From Clostridia bacterium (GTDB lineage Bacteria; Bacillota; Clostridia; Oscillospirales; Ruminococcaceae), in the NCBI GenBank assembly GCA_003246805.1, contig QKDG01000083.1:1-27441 (forward strand): a DNA stretch of 27,441 bases, read 5' to 3'. Shown here one piece after another: positions 6,924-15,073 of this stretch. The position numbers and the translations under genes are program-made. Position 1 is the stretch's first letter. Each line of letters begins with the position of its first letter. The notes under the pieces are model-generated. The model made no database searches. It saw only the letters and a program-made list of their open reading frames with translations, and was not told the origin of the DNA.

Positions 6924-8537
6924 ATGATTAAAGTTTGTAAAGCAATGGTTGAATGTCTCGAAAGGGAAAACATCAAGGTCGTCTTTGGTTATCCAGGTGC
7001 GGCTATATGCCCCTTTTATGATGAACTCGAAAAATCTGATGTCCGCCATATTCTTGTAAGGCACGAGGCAAACGCCGGCCATGGAGCAAACGGCTATGCA
7101 AGGATTACCGGCAAGCCTGCTGTTTGTATCGCTACCTCAGGCCCTGGTGCAACAAATCTTATCACTGCTATTGCAACAGCATATATGGATTCTATCCCTG
7201 TTGTAATAATTACAGGGCAGGTAAACACTGACCAGATAGGGCGCGACGTTTTTCAGGAAGCTGACATAACAGGCTCAGCCGAGCCTTTTGTCAAACATAG
7301 CTATTTAGTCAGAAACAGTGAGGATATCCCCCGTATATTTAAGGATGCTTTTTATATAGCGGGGACTGGCCGCCCGGGGCCTGTTCTGATAGATATTCCC
7401 TACGATGTTCAGAATCAGATGATTGATTTTAAATATCCTGAACATTCCGAAATAAGGAGCTACAAGCCAACGGTAAAGGGCAATTCTCTACAAATAAAGA
7501 GAATAGCATCTGCACTAAATGAATCAAAAAAGCCACTTATATGTTCAGGCGGTGGAATATTTTCTGCTGATGCATGTTCTGAATTAAAGGAGCTTTCTTC
7601 TCTTTGTGAAATACCTGTTGTATCAACAATGATGGGAATTTCTGCTGTTTCTGCATGTGACCCTCTGTATTTTGGCATGATAGGAATGCATGGCGTTAAA
7701 GCTGCAAACCTTGCTATAAAAGAATGTGACCTTTTGTTGCTTATTGGCGCACGAGTAGGTGACAGGGCAATAAAATCCCCTGCTATGGTTACCGACAATA
7801 CCAAGGTTATTCACATTGATATCGACCCTGCCGAGATAGGCAAGAATGTCGATGTTAATATTCCCGTTGTTGGTGATGCCAAAATCATATTGCAACAGAT
7901 TATTAATGCTTGTAGCAAGCAAACACATACTGAATGGATAGAAAAGCTGAACACTTACAGGAACAAGCCTGTTGATGATTTGTCAAGCGACGGCTATGTA
8001 AACCCTAAAAAGGTTGTAAGCTGTTTATCCGGCAAGCTTGCCCCTGGGTCAACAATTGTAGCTGACGTTGGGCAGAATCAGATATGGACTGCAAGCAACT
8101 TTAAAGTAAAAGACGGTAGATTTTTAACATCGGGCGGAATGGGAACCATGGGATACTCTTTGGGTGCTGCTATCGGCGCAAAGCTTGCAATGCCTGAGAA
8201 TCCTGTTATAGCTATATGTGGCGATGGTTCTTTTCAGATGCAGATGATGGAGCTTGCTACTGCTGTTCAGCATAATGTTGATGTAAAGGTAATTGTAATG
8301 TCAAACAACAGGCTTGGTATGGTCCGTGAACTGCAAAAAAATGCTTATGGCAACAAGCTGACAGCTGTATTTTTAGATGGCAGCCCTGATTTTATACTTC
8401 TTGCAAAGGCTTATGGCATAAACGCAATGCGAATTAATAATGATGACGATATTGAAAAAGCAGTAAATACTCTTATTGACTCAAAGGGGCCATTCCTGCT
8501 TGAATGTGTTGTAGACCCAGAAGCCCCAACATTATAA
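6924..8537 (+). CDS. ilvB: Acetolactate synthase, large catalytic subunit
   Basis: Condenses two pyruvates to 2-acetolactate, or pyruvate with 2-oxobutyrate to acetohydroxybutyrate, using thiamine diphosphate, Mg2+ and FAD. The open frame begins at 6903, but AAAGGAG at 6912-6918 is correctly spaced only for the ATG at 6924, giving 537 residues and the usual family N-terminus. Visible: VFGYPGAA near 20-27, the catalytic glutamate Glu48 in VRHEANAGHGANGYAR, TSGPGATN, and the diphosphate-binding GDGSFQMQ motif running to the NNRLGMV segment in the C-terminal third. It is about 20 to 30 residues shorter than many homologues but has all three domains. First gene of ilvBNC; the regulatory subunit gene follows after 16 nt. 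Confidence 0.96.
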   Translation: MIKVCKAMVECLERENIKVVFGYPGAAICPFYDELEKSDVRHILVRHEANAGHGANGYARITGKPAVCIATSGPGATNLITAIATAYMDSIPVVIITGQVNTDQIGRDVFQEADITGSAEPFVKHSYLVRNSEDIPRIFKDAFYIAGTGRPGPVLIDIPYDVQNQMIDFKYPEHSEIRSYKPTVKGNSLQIKRIASALNESKKPLICSGGGIFSADACSELKELSSLCEIPVVSTMMGISAVSACDPLYFGMIGMHGVKAANLAIKECDLLLLIGARVGDRAIKSPAMVTDNTKVIHIDIDPAEIGKNVDVNIPVVGDAKIILQQIINACSKQTHTEWIEKLNTYRNKPVDDLSSDGYVNPKKVVSCLSGKLAPGSTIVADVGQNQIWTASNFKVKDGRFLTSGGMGTMGYSLGAAIGAKLAMPENPVIAICGDGSFQMQMMELATAVQHNVDVKVIVMSNNRLGMVRELQKNAYGNKLTAVFLDGSPDFILLAKAYGINAMRINNDDDIEKAVNTLIDSKGPFLLECVVDPEAPTL

Positions 8538-8553
8538 TATAAAGGAGATTTCT

Positions 8554-9051
8554 ATGAAGCATACAATTTCAGTTTTAGTGGAAAACCATGCCGGCGTGCT
8601 ATCAAGGATATCCGGCTTGTTTTCAAGACGTGGATTTAATATTGACAGCCTTGCTGTAGGTGTTACAGATGACCCTGCTATATCAAGAATAACAATTGTT
8701 GCCGAGGGGAATGAATACACCCTTGAACAGATTGAGAAGCAGCTCAACAAGCTGATAGAGGTAATCAAGGTTAAAACACTTGACCCTGATGAGCTTTTAT
8801 CAAGGGAGCTGTTGCTGATAAAAGTAAGCGTTCCCCCTGAAAAGCGCTCAGAAATTATGACAATTGCTGAAATTATGGGGGCAAAAATCATTGACTTGAC
8901 GCTAACAACCATTACCCTTGAAATTTCTGACACAAAACCGAATGTCACACGATTTGAAGAAATTTTATCCCCATACGGAATTATTGAGGTTGTTAGAACA
9001 GGTATCATAGCTATACAGAGCGGACAGGAAGCAATATCTTTTAAGAAGTAA
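8554..9051 (+). CDS. ilvN: Acetolactate synthase, small regulatory subunit
   Basis: 165 residues. Activates the catalytic subunit and usually carries valine feedback inhibition. The N-terminal ACT domain is clear (VENHAGVLSRISGLFSRRGF, residues 9-28, then NIDSLAVG), followed by a second ACT-like domain from about residue 86 (LIKVSVPPEKRSEI), which is the full-length type rather than the short IlvM type. ATG is preceded by AAAGGAG with ideal spacing. The Gly and Asn positions of the ACT valine site look conserved (NHAGVLSRI), so valine sensitivity is plausible but not shown. Also called ilvH in some naming schemes. Confidence 0.95.
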   Translation: MKHTISVLVENHAGVLSRISGLFSRRGFNIDSLAVGVTDDPAISRITIVAEGNEYTLEQIEKQLNKLIEVIKVKTLDPDELLSRELLLIKVSVPPEKRSEIMTIAEIMGAKIIDLTLTTITLEISDTKPNVTRFEEILSPYGIIEVVRTGIIAIQSGQEAISFKK

Positions 9052-9107
9052 GCATTTAATGTTTATATATAATTAATTTATACCCAAAAGGGTGAGGAGG
9101 AAATTTT

Positions 9108-10109
9108 ATGGCAAAAATCTATTATGCAAAAGACTGTGATTTATCTTTATTGAATGGTAAAACAGTTGCTATTATCGGCTATGGTAGCCAGGGGCACGCA
9201 CACGCACTTAATCTTCACGAAAGTGGTGTTAACGTAATTGTTGGGCTTTATGAAGGAAGCAAATCATGGGCAAGAGCTGAAGCTGCAGGGCTAAAAGTTA
9301 TGGTTGCTGCTGATGCTGCTAAAGCTGCTGACATCATCATGATTTTAATCAACGATGAAAAACAGGCTGATTTATACAACGCAAGCATTAAGCCAAATCT
9401 GAGCGCAGGCAAAACACTTGCATTCGCTCACGGCTTTAATATTCACTTTGCTCAGATTGTTCCGCCAGCTGATGTTGACGTTATCATGGTTGCACCTAAA
9501 GGGCCTGGTCACACTGTTCGTTCTGAATATGTTGCAAACAAGGGTGTTCCTTGCCTTGCTGCTGTTCACCAGGATGCAACTGGAAACGCTATGAAAACTG
9601 CACTTGCTTATGCTGCTGGTATTGGTGGTTCAAGAGCTGGTGTTCTTGAAACAACCTTCCGTCAGGAAACTGAAACTGATTTGTTTGGTGAACAGGCTGT
9701 TCTTTGTGGTGGTGTAACTGCTTTGATGAGAGCTGGCTTTGAAACACTTGTTGAGGCTGGATATGACCCACAAAACGCTTATTTTGAGTGTGTTCATGAA
9801 ATGAAGCTGATTGTTGACCTTATCTATCAGGGTGGATTCAAATATATGAGATACTCTGTATCTGATACTGCTGAATACGGCGATTACCAAATCGGAAAGA
9901 GAATTATCACAGAAGAAACCAAGAAAGAAATGAAAAAGGTTCTTCGTGAAATCCAGGATGGTACATTCGCTCGTGATTTCATCACAGAAAACAAAATGGG
10001 AAGAGCACATTTCACAGCTGTTCGTCGCCTTGAAGCTGAGCAGCAGCTTGAATCTGTTGGTGAAGAGCTAAGAAAAATGTATTCATGGCATGAGGATAAC
10101 AAGGCTTAA
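9108..10109 (+). CDS. ilvC: Ketol-acid reductoisomerase (class I)
   Basis: Isomerises and reduces acetolactate or acetohydroxybutyrate to the dihydroxy acids with NAD(P)H and Mg2+, the step after IlvB/N. The 333 residues are the normal class I length. The nucleotide-binding GYGSQGHAHALNL lies at 24-36; the cofactor-selecting loop is Y48-E49-G50-S51-K52-S53-W54; His108 (AHGFNIHF) and the metal ligands Asp191 and Glu195 (DLFGEQAVLCGG) are present. GAGGAGG lies 8 nt before ATG, next to a small ACCC-AAAA-GGGT hairpin (9082-9093). Last gene of the operon, followed by a terminator. ilvD and the leu genes are not in the window. Codon use is noticeably more biased than in its neighbours, as expected for a highly expressed enzyme. 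Confidence 0.97.
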   Translation: MAKIYYAKDCDLSLLNGKTVAIIGYGSQGHAHALNLHESGVNVIVGLYEGSKSWARAEAAGLKVMVAADAAKAADIIMILINDEKQADLYNASIKPNLSAGKTLAFAHGFNIHFAQIVPPADVDVIMVAPKGPGHTVRSEYVANKGVPCLAAVHQDATGNAMKTALAYAAGIGGSRAGVLETTFRQETETDLFGEQAVLCGGVTALMRAGFETLVEAGYDPQNAYFECVHEMKLIVDLIYQGGFKYMRYSVSDTAEYGDYQIGKRIITEETKKEMKKVLREIQDGTFARDFITENKMGRAHFTAVRRLEAEQQLESVGEELRKMYSWHEDNKA

Positions 10110-10135
10110 TTTAAAGCTTTACCTAACAAAACTAA

Positions 10136-10165
10136 CCCCGTATTCTAAATAGATACGGGGTTTTT
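10136..10165 (+). terminator. Intrinsic terminator of ilvBNC
   Basis: CCCCGTAT (10136-10143) and ATACGGGG (10153-10160) form an 8-bp stem with a 9-nt loop, followed by TTTTTCTTTTT. It also lies 4 nt beyond the end of the convergent YibE/F gene, where the reverse reading gives TTAGTTTTG, so it may serve both strands. Confidence 0.92.
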
Positions 10166-10169
10166 CTTT

Positions 10170-11339
10170 TTATTTTACCTGTGCTGGTTGTTCTTCGGTT
10201 ACTGATTTTTTATTAAACATCCAAGCAGAAATTAATACTGTTGCGGGAACTGTCAGTAATATCCCAATACTACCTACAATTGCCTGAATAATTTCAACAG
10301 ATACTAATTCAAGGTTAAATAGCATCAACAGATTTCTCTTATATGCGGTGAATAATAATATTACTGCAAGCGAGCTGCCTACATAAGCAAGTATTAATGT
10401 GTTTGTCATTGTTCCGATTACATCCTTGCCTATATTCATCCCAGACTTAACCATTTTATAAAAAGACTTGTCTCGCATTTCAACAGATATCTCCGACATT
10501 GCTGATGAGATTGACATAGAAACATCCATTATAGCACCAAGTGAGCCTATTAGAATTCCACCCCAAACAACAGCTCTCAAATCAAGAGAAACATTTCCGC
10601 CCAGCATTGACAAAAACGTTGAGCTTTCATCAACAAACCCAGTTATATTGAGAATATTGTTTACTATAAATGCGAGGACCCCTGCCAATACCACACCACC
10701 AATATTACCTATTATTGCACAAAGCGTTTTTTTGTTGATTCCGCTGATTAAGGGGAAGCTCATCAGAATAATAAATAGCGAAATGATGATTGTTGAAATA
10801 TAAATATTTCTACCAGTTAAAATTGCGGGGATATATACAAGAAAAATCGCACCTATTGTGAAAATTAGAGAAACTATTGTTGCTATGCCCTTTTTCCTGC
10901 CTATTAAAATAATAAGCGCCAAAAAAATTACTGCTAAACCTATCAACCAAGGTATTCGATTATGCATTGCATAAACCCATTCGGTTTCAACCTCGTTTAA
11001 TTGTGTATACATAACAATAATTGAATCACCAGGTTTAACCTCTTTGGGGACAGGTATCAGATACTCGCTTATTTCCTGCGTCATCTCAATTGATTCGTAT
11101 TTATGAATTCCTGAGTTTACTTTTGCAACAAAAGTTATAACAGTGCTTTCAAAAAAATCGTCAGCATTATCGTTAACCTCTTTAATTGATAAAACTTTTG
11201 CTGTTGCAAAGTGTTCACCGGAATCTACCTGATACTGAAACTCGCACAATTTGTTACCCACATAAATAAATATAATTGATAATATCAAAATCACAGTAAT
11301 TATGAATACATTTATACTTCTGTTTGCTTTATTCTTCAT
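10170..11339 (-). CDS. YibE/F-family multipass membrane protein
   Basis: About 389 residues. One N-terminal membrane segment, an extracytoplasmic beta-rich part of about 90 residues, then about seven further membrane helices starting near residue 120. Recognisable family stretches are GAIMDVSMSISSAMSEI and the later IGTMTNTLILAYVGS. The function of YibE/F proteins is not established. The longest frame begins with TTG at 11372, but that codon lies only about 13 nt from the predicted transcription start and has no ribosome binding site; ATG at 11339 has GATGGGG at good distance and was chosen. It is a single-gene unit, convergent with ilvC, and ends at the shared terminator. In many genomes YibE and YibF are two proteins; here one chain combines both regions. 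Confidence 0.85.
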   Translation of the reverse strand: MKNKANRSINVFIITVILILSIIFIYVGNKLCEFQYQVDSGEHFATAKVLSIKEVNDNADDFFESTVITFVAKVNSGIHKYESIEMTQEISEYLIPVPKEVKPGDSIIVMYTQLNEVETEWVYAMHNRIPWLIGLAVIFLALIILIGRKKGIATIVSLIFTIGAIFLVYIPAILTGRNIYISTIIISLFIILMSFPLISGINKKTLCAIIGNIGGVVLAGVLAFIVNNILNITGFVDESSTFLSMLGGNVSLDLRAVVWGGILIGSLGAIMDVSMSISSAMSEISVEMRDKSFYKMVKSGMNIGKDVIGTMTNTLILAYVGSSLAVILLFTAYKRNLLMLFNLELVSVEIIQAIVGSIGILLTVPATVLISAWMFNKKSVTEEQPAQVK

Positions 11340-11391
11340 CACATTTCCCCATCCGCTACTTTTTGAGCACAATTATCATTTTAATGAATTT

Positions 11392-11420
11392 ATCATAGCA
11401 TGCACGACTAATGATGTCAA
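11392..11420 (-). promoter_or_regulatory. Sigma-A promoter of the YibE/F gene
   Basis: On the minus strand: TTGACA (11420-11415), 17-bp spacer, TATGAT (11397-11392). Near-consensus. The predicted start near 11385 supports the downstream ATG at 11339. Confidence 0.8.
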
Positions 11421-11441
11421 ACACTTATTTGCTTAAAAGTC

Positions 11442-11472
11442 AAAAGAGCAGCCCCTCGGGGTTGCTCTTTTT
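11442..11472 (-). terminator. Terminator of the S10-spc-alpha superoperon
   Basis: A 13- to 14-bp stem, AAAAGAGCAGCCCC (11442-11455) against GGGGTTGCTCTTTT (11458-11471), closed by a very short loop, 15 nt past the rplQ stop. Read on the minus strand the stem ends in TCTTTT then GACTTTT. The plus-strand reading also ends in TTTTT, so it can work both ways. Confidence 0.88.
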
Positions 11473-11486
11473 AAGTTAAATTTAAA

Positions 11487-11828
11487 TTATACCAACTCTA
11501 TAATTGCCATCTCAGCAGCGTCACCACGACGTGGACCGATTTTTACGATTCTTGTGTATCCACCGTTACGGTCTGCGTATTTTGGTGAGATTTCATCAAA
11601 CAGCTTCTTTGCAACGTCTTCTTTTGTAACGTATGCAAGAACCTGACGCTTGGAGTGCAGGTCATTTACTTTACCGATAGTAATCATTTTCTCGGTCATA
11701 GCACTAACCTCTTTGGCTCTTGTTACAGTTGTTTCAATCTTACCTTTTTCAAGCAGAAAAGTTACCATAGCTCTAAGCATTGCTTTTCTATGGTCGGTTG
11801 TTCTGCCTAACTTTCTTGTGCCTGGCAT
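11487..11828 (-). CDS. rplQ: 50S ribosomal protein L17
   Basis: 113 residues, the compact Firmicutes length. The typical start MPGTRKLGRTTDHRKAML is present, followed by KGKIETTVTRAKEVSAM. L17 binds 23S rRNA near the peptide exit side. It is the last gene of the superoperon, 30 nt after rpoA, and a strong terminator follows directly. The start is ATG with AAGGAGTG upstream. Confidence 0.97.
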   Translation of the reverse strand: MPGTRKLGRTTDHRKAMLRAMVTFLLEKGKIETTVTRAKEVSAMTEKMITIGKVNDLHSKRQVLAYVTKEDVAKKLFDEISPKYADRNGGYTRIVKIGPRRGDAAEMAIIELV

Positions 11829-11858
11829 AGATATTCACTCCTTACCTTTGGTTTTTCG

Positions 11859-12812
11859 TTATTCCTCTTCTCGTATTAGATCAAAACCCAAAGAATTAAG
11901 CTTTTCTCTAACCTCGTCAAACGACTTCTTTCCGAGGTTTCTTACCTTCATCATTTCTTCTTCTGACTTTTCAATCAGATCATTTACTGTGTTGATTCCC
12001 GCACGCTTTAAGCAATTAAATGAACGCACAGATAAGTCAAGTTCCTCAATGGTCATCTCTAATATTTTTTCTTTTCCCTTGTCATCCTTTTCAACCATTA
12101 GCGTATCAGCAACAGGCTCGTCTGAAAGGTCGATAAACAAATTTAGGTGCTCGTTGAGGAGTTTGGCTGCCAATGACAATGCTTCCTTTGCGGATACTGT
12201 ACCATCAGTCCAGACCTCGATAGTCAGCTTGTCATAGTCGGTAATCTGCCCTACACGAGTGTTTTCTACTGTGTAGTTCACCTTTAATACTGGCGTATAT
12301 ATACTGTCCACAGCTATAACACCGATGGAAGATTGTATATACTGTTTATTTTTTTCAGCAGGAACATAACCACGACCGCGGTCGATAGTTACTTCCATAT
12401 ACAATTTTGCACCTGCGCCCAATGTAGCTATGTGCATTTCTGGGTTTAATATGTCAACCTCGGAATCTGTTTTTATATCGCCAGCACAAACTTCACATTC
12501 GCCCTCTGATTCGATATAAATTGTCTTTGGTCCATCCCCATACATTTTTGCTGTCAAGCCCTTAAGATTAAGGATAATTTCAGTTACATCCTCCTTAACC
12601 CCAGGAATTGTAGATAATTCGTGGTGAATTCCGTCAATCTTAACTGAAATAACGGCAACACCTGGTAGCGAGGAGAGCAGTACTCTTCTTAGGCTATTGC
12701 CAAGAGTTGTACCATAGCCGCGCTCTAGTGGCTCAAGAACAAATTTTCCATAGGTTCCGTTACTTTTAAGCTCGACTGTTTCGATTTCTGGCTTTTCAAT
12801 TTTCTCAAGCAT
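11859..12812 (-). CDS. rpoA: RNA polymerase alpha subunit
   Basis: 317 residues. The N-terminal assembly domain (about 1-225) shows FVLEPLERGYGTTLGNSLRRVLLSSLPG; the C-terminal domain (about 245-317) has the helix-hairpin-helix that contacts UP-element DNA and activators (ELDLSVRSFNCLKRAGI, then VRNLGKKSFDEVREKL). GGAGGGG lies just ahead of ATG. The 106-bp gap to rpsD is the largest inside the spc-alpha part of the superoperon and could hold an extra promoter or a processing site, though I see no convincing -35/-10 pair there. Confidence 0.98.
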   Translation of the reverse strand: MLEKIEKPEIETVELKSNGTYGKFVLEPLERGYGTTLGNSLRRVLLSSLPGVAVISVKIDGIHHELSTIPGVKEDVTEIILNLKGLTAKMYGDGPKTIYIESEGECEVCAGDIKTDSEVDILNPEMHIATLGAGAKLYMEVTIDRGRGYVPAEKNKQYIQSSIGVIAVDSIYTPVLKVNYTVENTRVGQITDYDKLTIEVWTDGTVSAKEALSLAAKLLNEHLNLFIDLSDEPVADTLMVEKDDKGKEKILEMTIEELDLSVRSFNCLKRAGINTVNDLIEKSEEEMMKVRNLGKKSFDEVREKLNSLGFDLIREEE

Positions 12813-12918
12813 TTAAACCCCTCCTATTTCGCAATTACATTAAATTACCCGGATTTACCATCATATTTTATGCATAATACTGCAAAAGAAAACAATATAA
12901 ATCCTTTTGGTATTATGA

Positions 12919-13515
12919 CTATTTTGAATAAAGCTCTACGATTAGAGTTTCTTCAACTTCAAAATCGATATCACTGCGGTTTGGCATACGGATAACCTTT
13001 GCAGATGATGCTTCTTTATCCATATCTAACCACAAAGGAATAACTCTTCCCTTTGTTGTCTCAATAACCTCTTTGAATTTAACGCTTTTTTTGCTACTGT
13101 CTTTAAGGGTTATAACATCGCCTTCTTTTACTCTGTATGAAGGAATGTTAACCTTTGAGCCGTTTACCAAAAAGTGACTATGAACAACTAATTGCCTTGC
13201 TTCACGACGGGTAAGTGAAAGACCCATTCTGAAAACTACATTATCAAGTCTTGATTCCAAGAAAGATAAAAGGTTTTCACCAGCCTGGCCCTCAGCTTTT
13301 TCAGCTAACTCAAATAGGTGATAGAATTGTTTTTCTAATACACCATATATAAATTTAACCTTTTGCTTTTCCCTTAGTTGAAGTCCGTATTCAGAAAGCT
13401 TCTTTCTTTTGTTGGCGCCAGGGTTTCTCTTTGTTTCCTTAGCGATACCCATTACCATCGGACTAATTCCTAAAGATTTACATTTCTTTAAAATAGGTTC
13501 CTTATTTACAGCCAT
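12919..13515 (-). CDS. rpsD: 30S ribosomal protein S4
   Basis: 198 residues. A primary 16S rRNA binder and assembly protein, and a translational repressor of its own operon in several bacteria. The S4 RNA-binding fold is clear in the middle (ESRLDNVVFRMGLSLTRREARQLVVHSHFLVNGSKVNI, about 86-123). It is the zinc-free form: the N-terminal region has only Cys12 where zinc forms have four cysteines. ATG has GGAGG upstream, 21 nt after rpsK. Confidence 0.97.
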   Translation of the reverse strand: MAVNKEPILKKCKSLGISPMVMGIAKETKRNPGANKRKKLSEYGLQLREKQKVKFIYGVLEKQFYHLFELAEKAEGQAGENLLSFLESRLDNVVFRMGLSLTRREARQLVVHSHFLVNGSKVNIPSYRVKEGDVITLKDSSKKSVKFKEVIETTKGRVIPLWLDMDKEASSAKVIRMPNRSDIDFEVEETLIVELYSK

Positions 13516-13536
13516 TTGTACACCTCCTACTAATAA

Positions 13537-13938
13537 TTAGACACGTCTTCTTTTTGGAGGACGACATCCGTTATGAGGAATAGGAGTTACATCCTTGATA
13601 AGTCTTACTTCTAAATCCTCTGATTGTAATGCTCTGATTGCTGCTTCACGGCCAGAACCAGGGCCCTTTACAAAAACTTCAACGGTTTTAAGCCCGTGTT
13701 CCTTTGCAGCCTTAGCAGCTGTTTCTGCTGCTGTCTGTGCAGCAAAAGGAGTTGACTTCTTTGAACCTCTGAATCCAAGTCCGCCAGCACTTGCCCAGGA
13801 AATTGTGTTCCCTTGTGAATCAGTAATTGTAACAATTGTGTTGTTGAAAGTGGACTGGATATGAACTGCTCCCACTTCAATATTCTTTTTCTCACGACGA
13901 CGTCTGACAGTCTTCTTCGCTTGTTGTTTTTGAGCCAT
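13537..13938 (-). CDS. rpsK: 30S ribosomal protein S11
   Basis: 133 residues. Platform protein of the small subunit, contacting mRNA near the E site. A basic N-terminal tail (KKTVRRRREKK) leads into the conserved core with HIQSTFNNTIVTITD and ends in HNGCRPPKRRRV, the invariant family C-terminus. ATG follows GGGGGAT, 12 nt after rpsM, in the usual rpsM-rpsK-rpsD order. Confidence 0.98.
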   Translation of the reverse strand: MAQKQQAKKTVRRRREKKNIEVGAVHIQSTFNNTIVTITDSQGNTISWASAGGLGFRGSKKSTPFAAQTAAETAAKAAKEHGLKTVEVFVKGPGSGREAAIRALQSEDLEVRLIKDVTPIPHNGCRPPKRRRV

Positions 13939-13950
13939 GTTCTATCCCCC

Positions 13951-14319
13951 TTACTTCTTCTTGTTTGCGATTGTCTTAACAGGACCCTTACGTGTTCTTG
14001 CGTTTGTCTTTGTTCTTTGTCCCCTTACAGGTAGACCTTTACGATGACGAACACCACGATAGCATCCAATTTCGATTAGTCTCTTGATGTTAAGTGCTAC
14101 GTTTCTGCGTAGGTCACCTTCCACCATAATATTTTTATCAATATATTCACGTAGTTTTGCAACATCATCTTCAGTTAAATCTTTAACTCTGATATCAGGA
14201 TTTACTCCTGTACCTTCAAGAATTTTTGTCGCAGTTCTTTGACCGATTCCATAGATATAAGTAAGTCCTATTTCAACTCTCTTATTCTTAGGTAAGTCTA
14301 TACCAGCAATACGTGCCAT
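13951..14319 (-). CDS. rpsM: 30S ribosomal protein S13
   Basis: 122 residues, normal. Head protein forming bridges to the large subunit and touching the P-site tRNA with its basic tail. Start MARIAGIDLPKNKRVEIGL, helix-two-turn-helix segment GIGQRTATKIL, then RGVRHRKGLPVRGQRTKTNARTRKG and the lysine-rich end. GGAGGTGC ribosome site upstream. Confidence 0.98.
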   Translation of the reverse strand: MARIAGIDLPKNKRVEIGLTYIYGIGQRTATKILEGTGVNPDIRVKDLTEDDVAKLREYIDKNIMVEGDLRRNVALNIKRLIEIGCYRGVRHRKGLPVRGQRTKTNARTRKGPVKTIANKKK

Positions 14320-14349
14320 TTTTTAGCTGCACCTCCATTTATAGGTCTG

Positions 14350-14463
14350 TTAGCCCTGACGTTGTTTATGCTTAGGGTTCTGACAAATTACCATTATTTT
14401 GCCTTTGCGCTTAATAACCTTGCATTTTTCGCAGATTGGCTTAACCGAAGGTCTTACTTTCAT
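14350..14463 (-). CDS. rpmJ: 50S ribosomal protein L36 (zinc form)
   Basis: A 37-residue protein read directly from the sequence: starts MKVRPSVKPICEKC and ends QNPKHKQRQG. The zinc ligands Cys11, Cys14, Cys27 and His32 are all present, so this is the zinc-binding form. It stabilises 23S rRNA domains in the large subunit. GGAGGT lies ahead of ATG. It sits between infA and rpsM, its standard place. Easily missed because of its size. Confidence 0.97.
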   Translation of the reverse strand: MKVRPSVKPICEKCKVIKRKGKIMVICQNPKHKQRQG

Positions 14464-14484
14464 TGAAATACCTCCTATTCATTC

Positions 14485-14499
14485 GCAACAAATTGTTGC
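14485..14499. repeat. Small hairpin between infA and rpmJ
   Basis: GCAACA (14485-14490) and TGTTGC (14494-14499) around a 3-nt loop. No U-tract follows. It may modulate processing or the relative amounts of infA and rpmJ; that is a guess. Confidence 0.4.
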
Positions 14500-14537
14500 C
14501 AGTGTTTCCACTAATTACAATTATTTATACCTGCACC

Positions 14538-14756
14538 TTATTTCGCACGCCAGGTAATTCTGCCTTTTGTGAGGTCATAAGGTGACATCTCAACCGTTAC
14601 CTTGTCACCAGGAACAATACGAATATAATTCATTCTTAATTTTCCTGAAACATGGGCAAGAATTTTATGACCGTTAGCAAGTTCAACCTGAAACATAGCA
14701 TTAGGTAATGCCTCTAAAACGGTTCCTTCAAGTTCAATTACATCTTCTTTTGACAA
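14538..14756 (-). CDS. infA: Translation initiation factor IF-1
   Basis: 72 residues, the standard length, a single S1/OB-fold domain that binds the ribosomal A site during initiation: SKEDVIELEGTVLEALPNA, then FQVELANGHKILAHVSGK, then MNYIRIVPGDKVTVEMSPYDLTKG. The start codon is TTG (14756-14754) with GGGGAGG eight bases upstream; the family N-terminus MSKEDVIE confirms it. A TTG start on an initiation factor may keep its synthesis low. Confidence 0.97.
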   Translation of the reverse strand: MSKEDVIELEGTVLEALPNAMFQVELANGHKILAHVSGKLRMNYIRIVPGDKVTVEMSPYDLTKGRITWRAK

Positions 14757-14817
14757 GAATACTACCTCCCCAGATTGGTACGGTCAGCTTTATAAGTTTT
14801 GGATAAAATTTCAATAA

Positions 14818-15060
14818 TTATTCATTTATATCTAAACTTGATAAAAGCTTTCTTAGTTTTTTGTTTGTTAACTCTTCTGTGCTGATTATCACTGCTGTTG
14901 CACTGACATGCTTTACATTCTTCCGCTTTGGATATTCAAGCTTTCGCCTTTTACCATCAGCCAGATAAACATTGCTTCCCTCTGCCCTTAAAACAACGGC
15001 ATAGGTGTTTTTGTCGTGCCCTGCCAATGATTTTACAACACAGCCTGAAAGAACATTCAC
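14818..15060 (-). CDS. Small KOW-domain RNA-binding protein
   Basis: 80 residues. The N-terminal half resembles the KOW/SH3-like fold of eukaryotic and archaeal L14e/L6e-type proteins: GCVVKSLAGHDKNTYAVVL followed by a basic stretch DGKRRKLEYPKRKNVKH. It lies between map and infA. Start is GTG with AGGGAGG seven bases upstream, the site overlapping the end of map, so translation is coupled. Role unproven; the position among ribosomal genes and the basic charge point to ribosome or rRNA binding. The C-terminal part (STEELTNKKLRKLLSSL) looks helical. Confidence 0.85.
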   Translation of the reverse strand: MNVLSGCVVKSLAGHDKNTYAVVLRAEGSNVYLADGKRRKLEYPKRKNVKHVSATAVIISTEELTNKKLRKLLSSLDINE

Positions 15061-15073
15061 AATACGCCCTCCC

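Noticed and set aside
8532..10102. Minus-strand frames of 60-158 codons opposite ilvN and ilvC
   Set aside because: Shadows of conserved genes, with no ribosome binding sites.
11340..11372. TTG at 11372 as the start of the YibE/F protein
   Set aside because: Too close to the predicted transcription start, with no ribosome site; ATG at 11339 is better.
11650..12237. Plus-strand frame of 195 codons opposite rplQ/rpoA
   Set aside because: Antisense to two universally conserved genes; no family resemblance.
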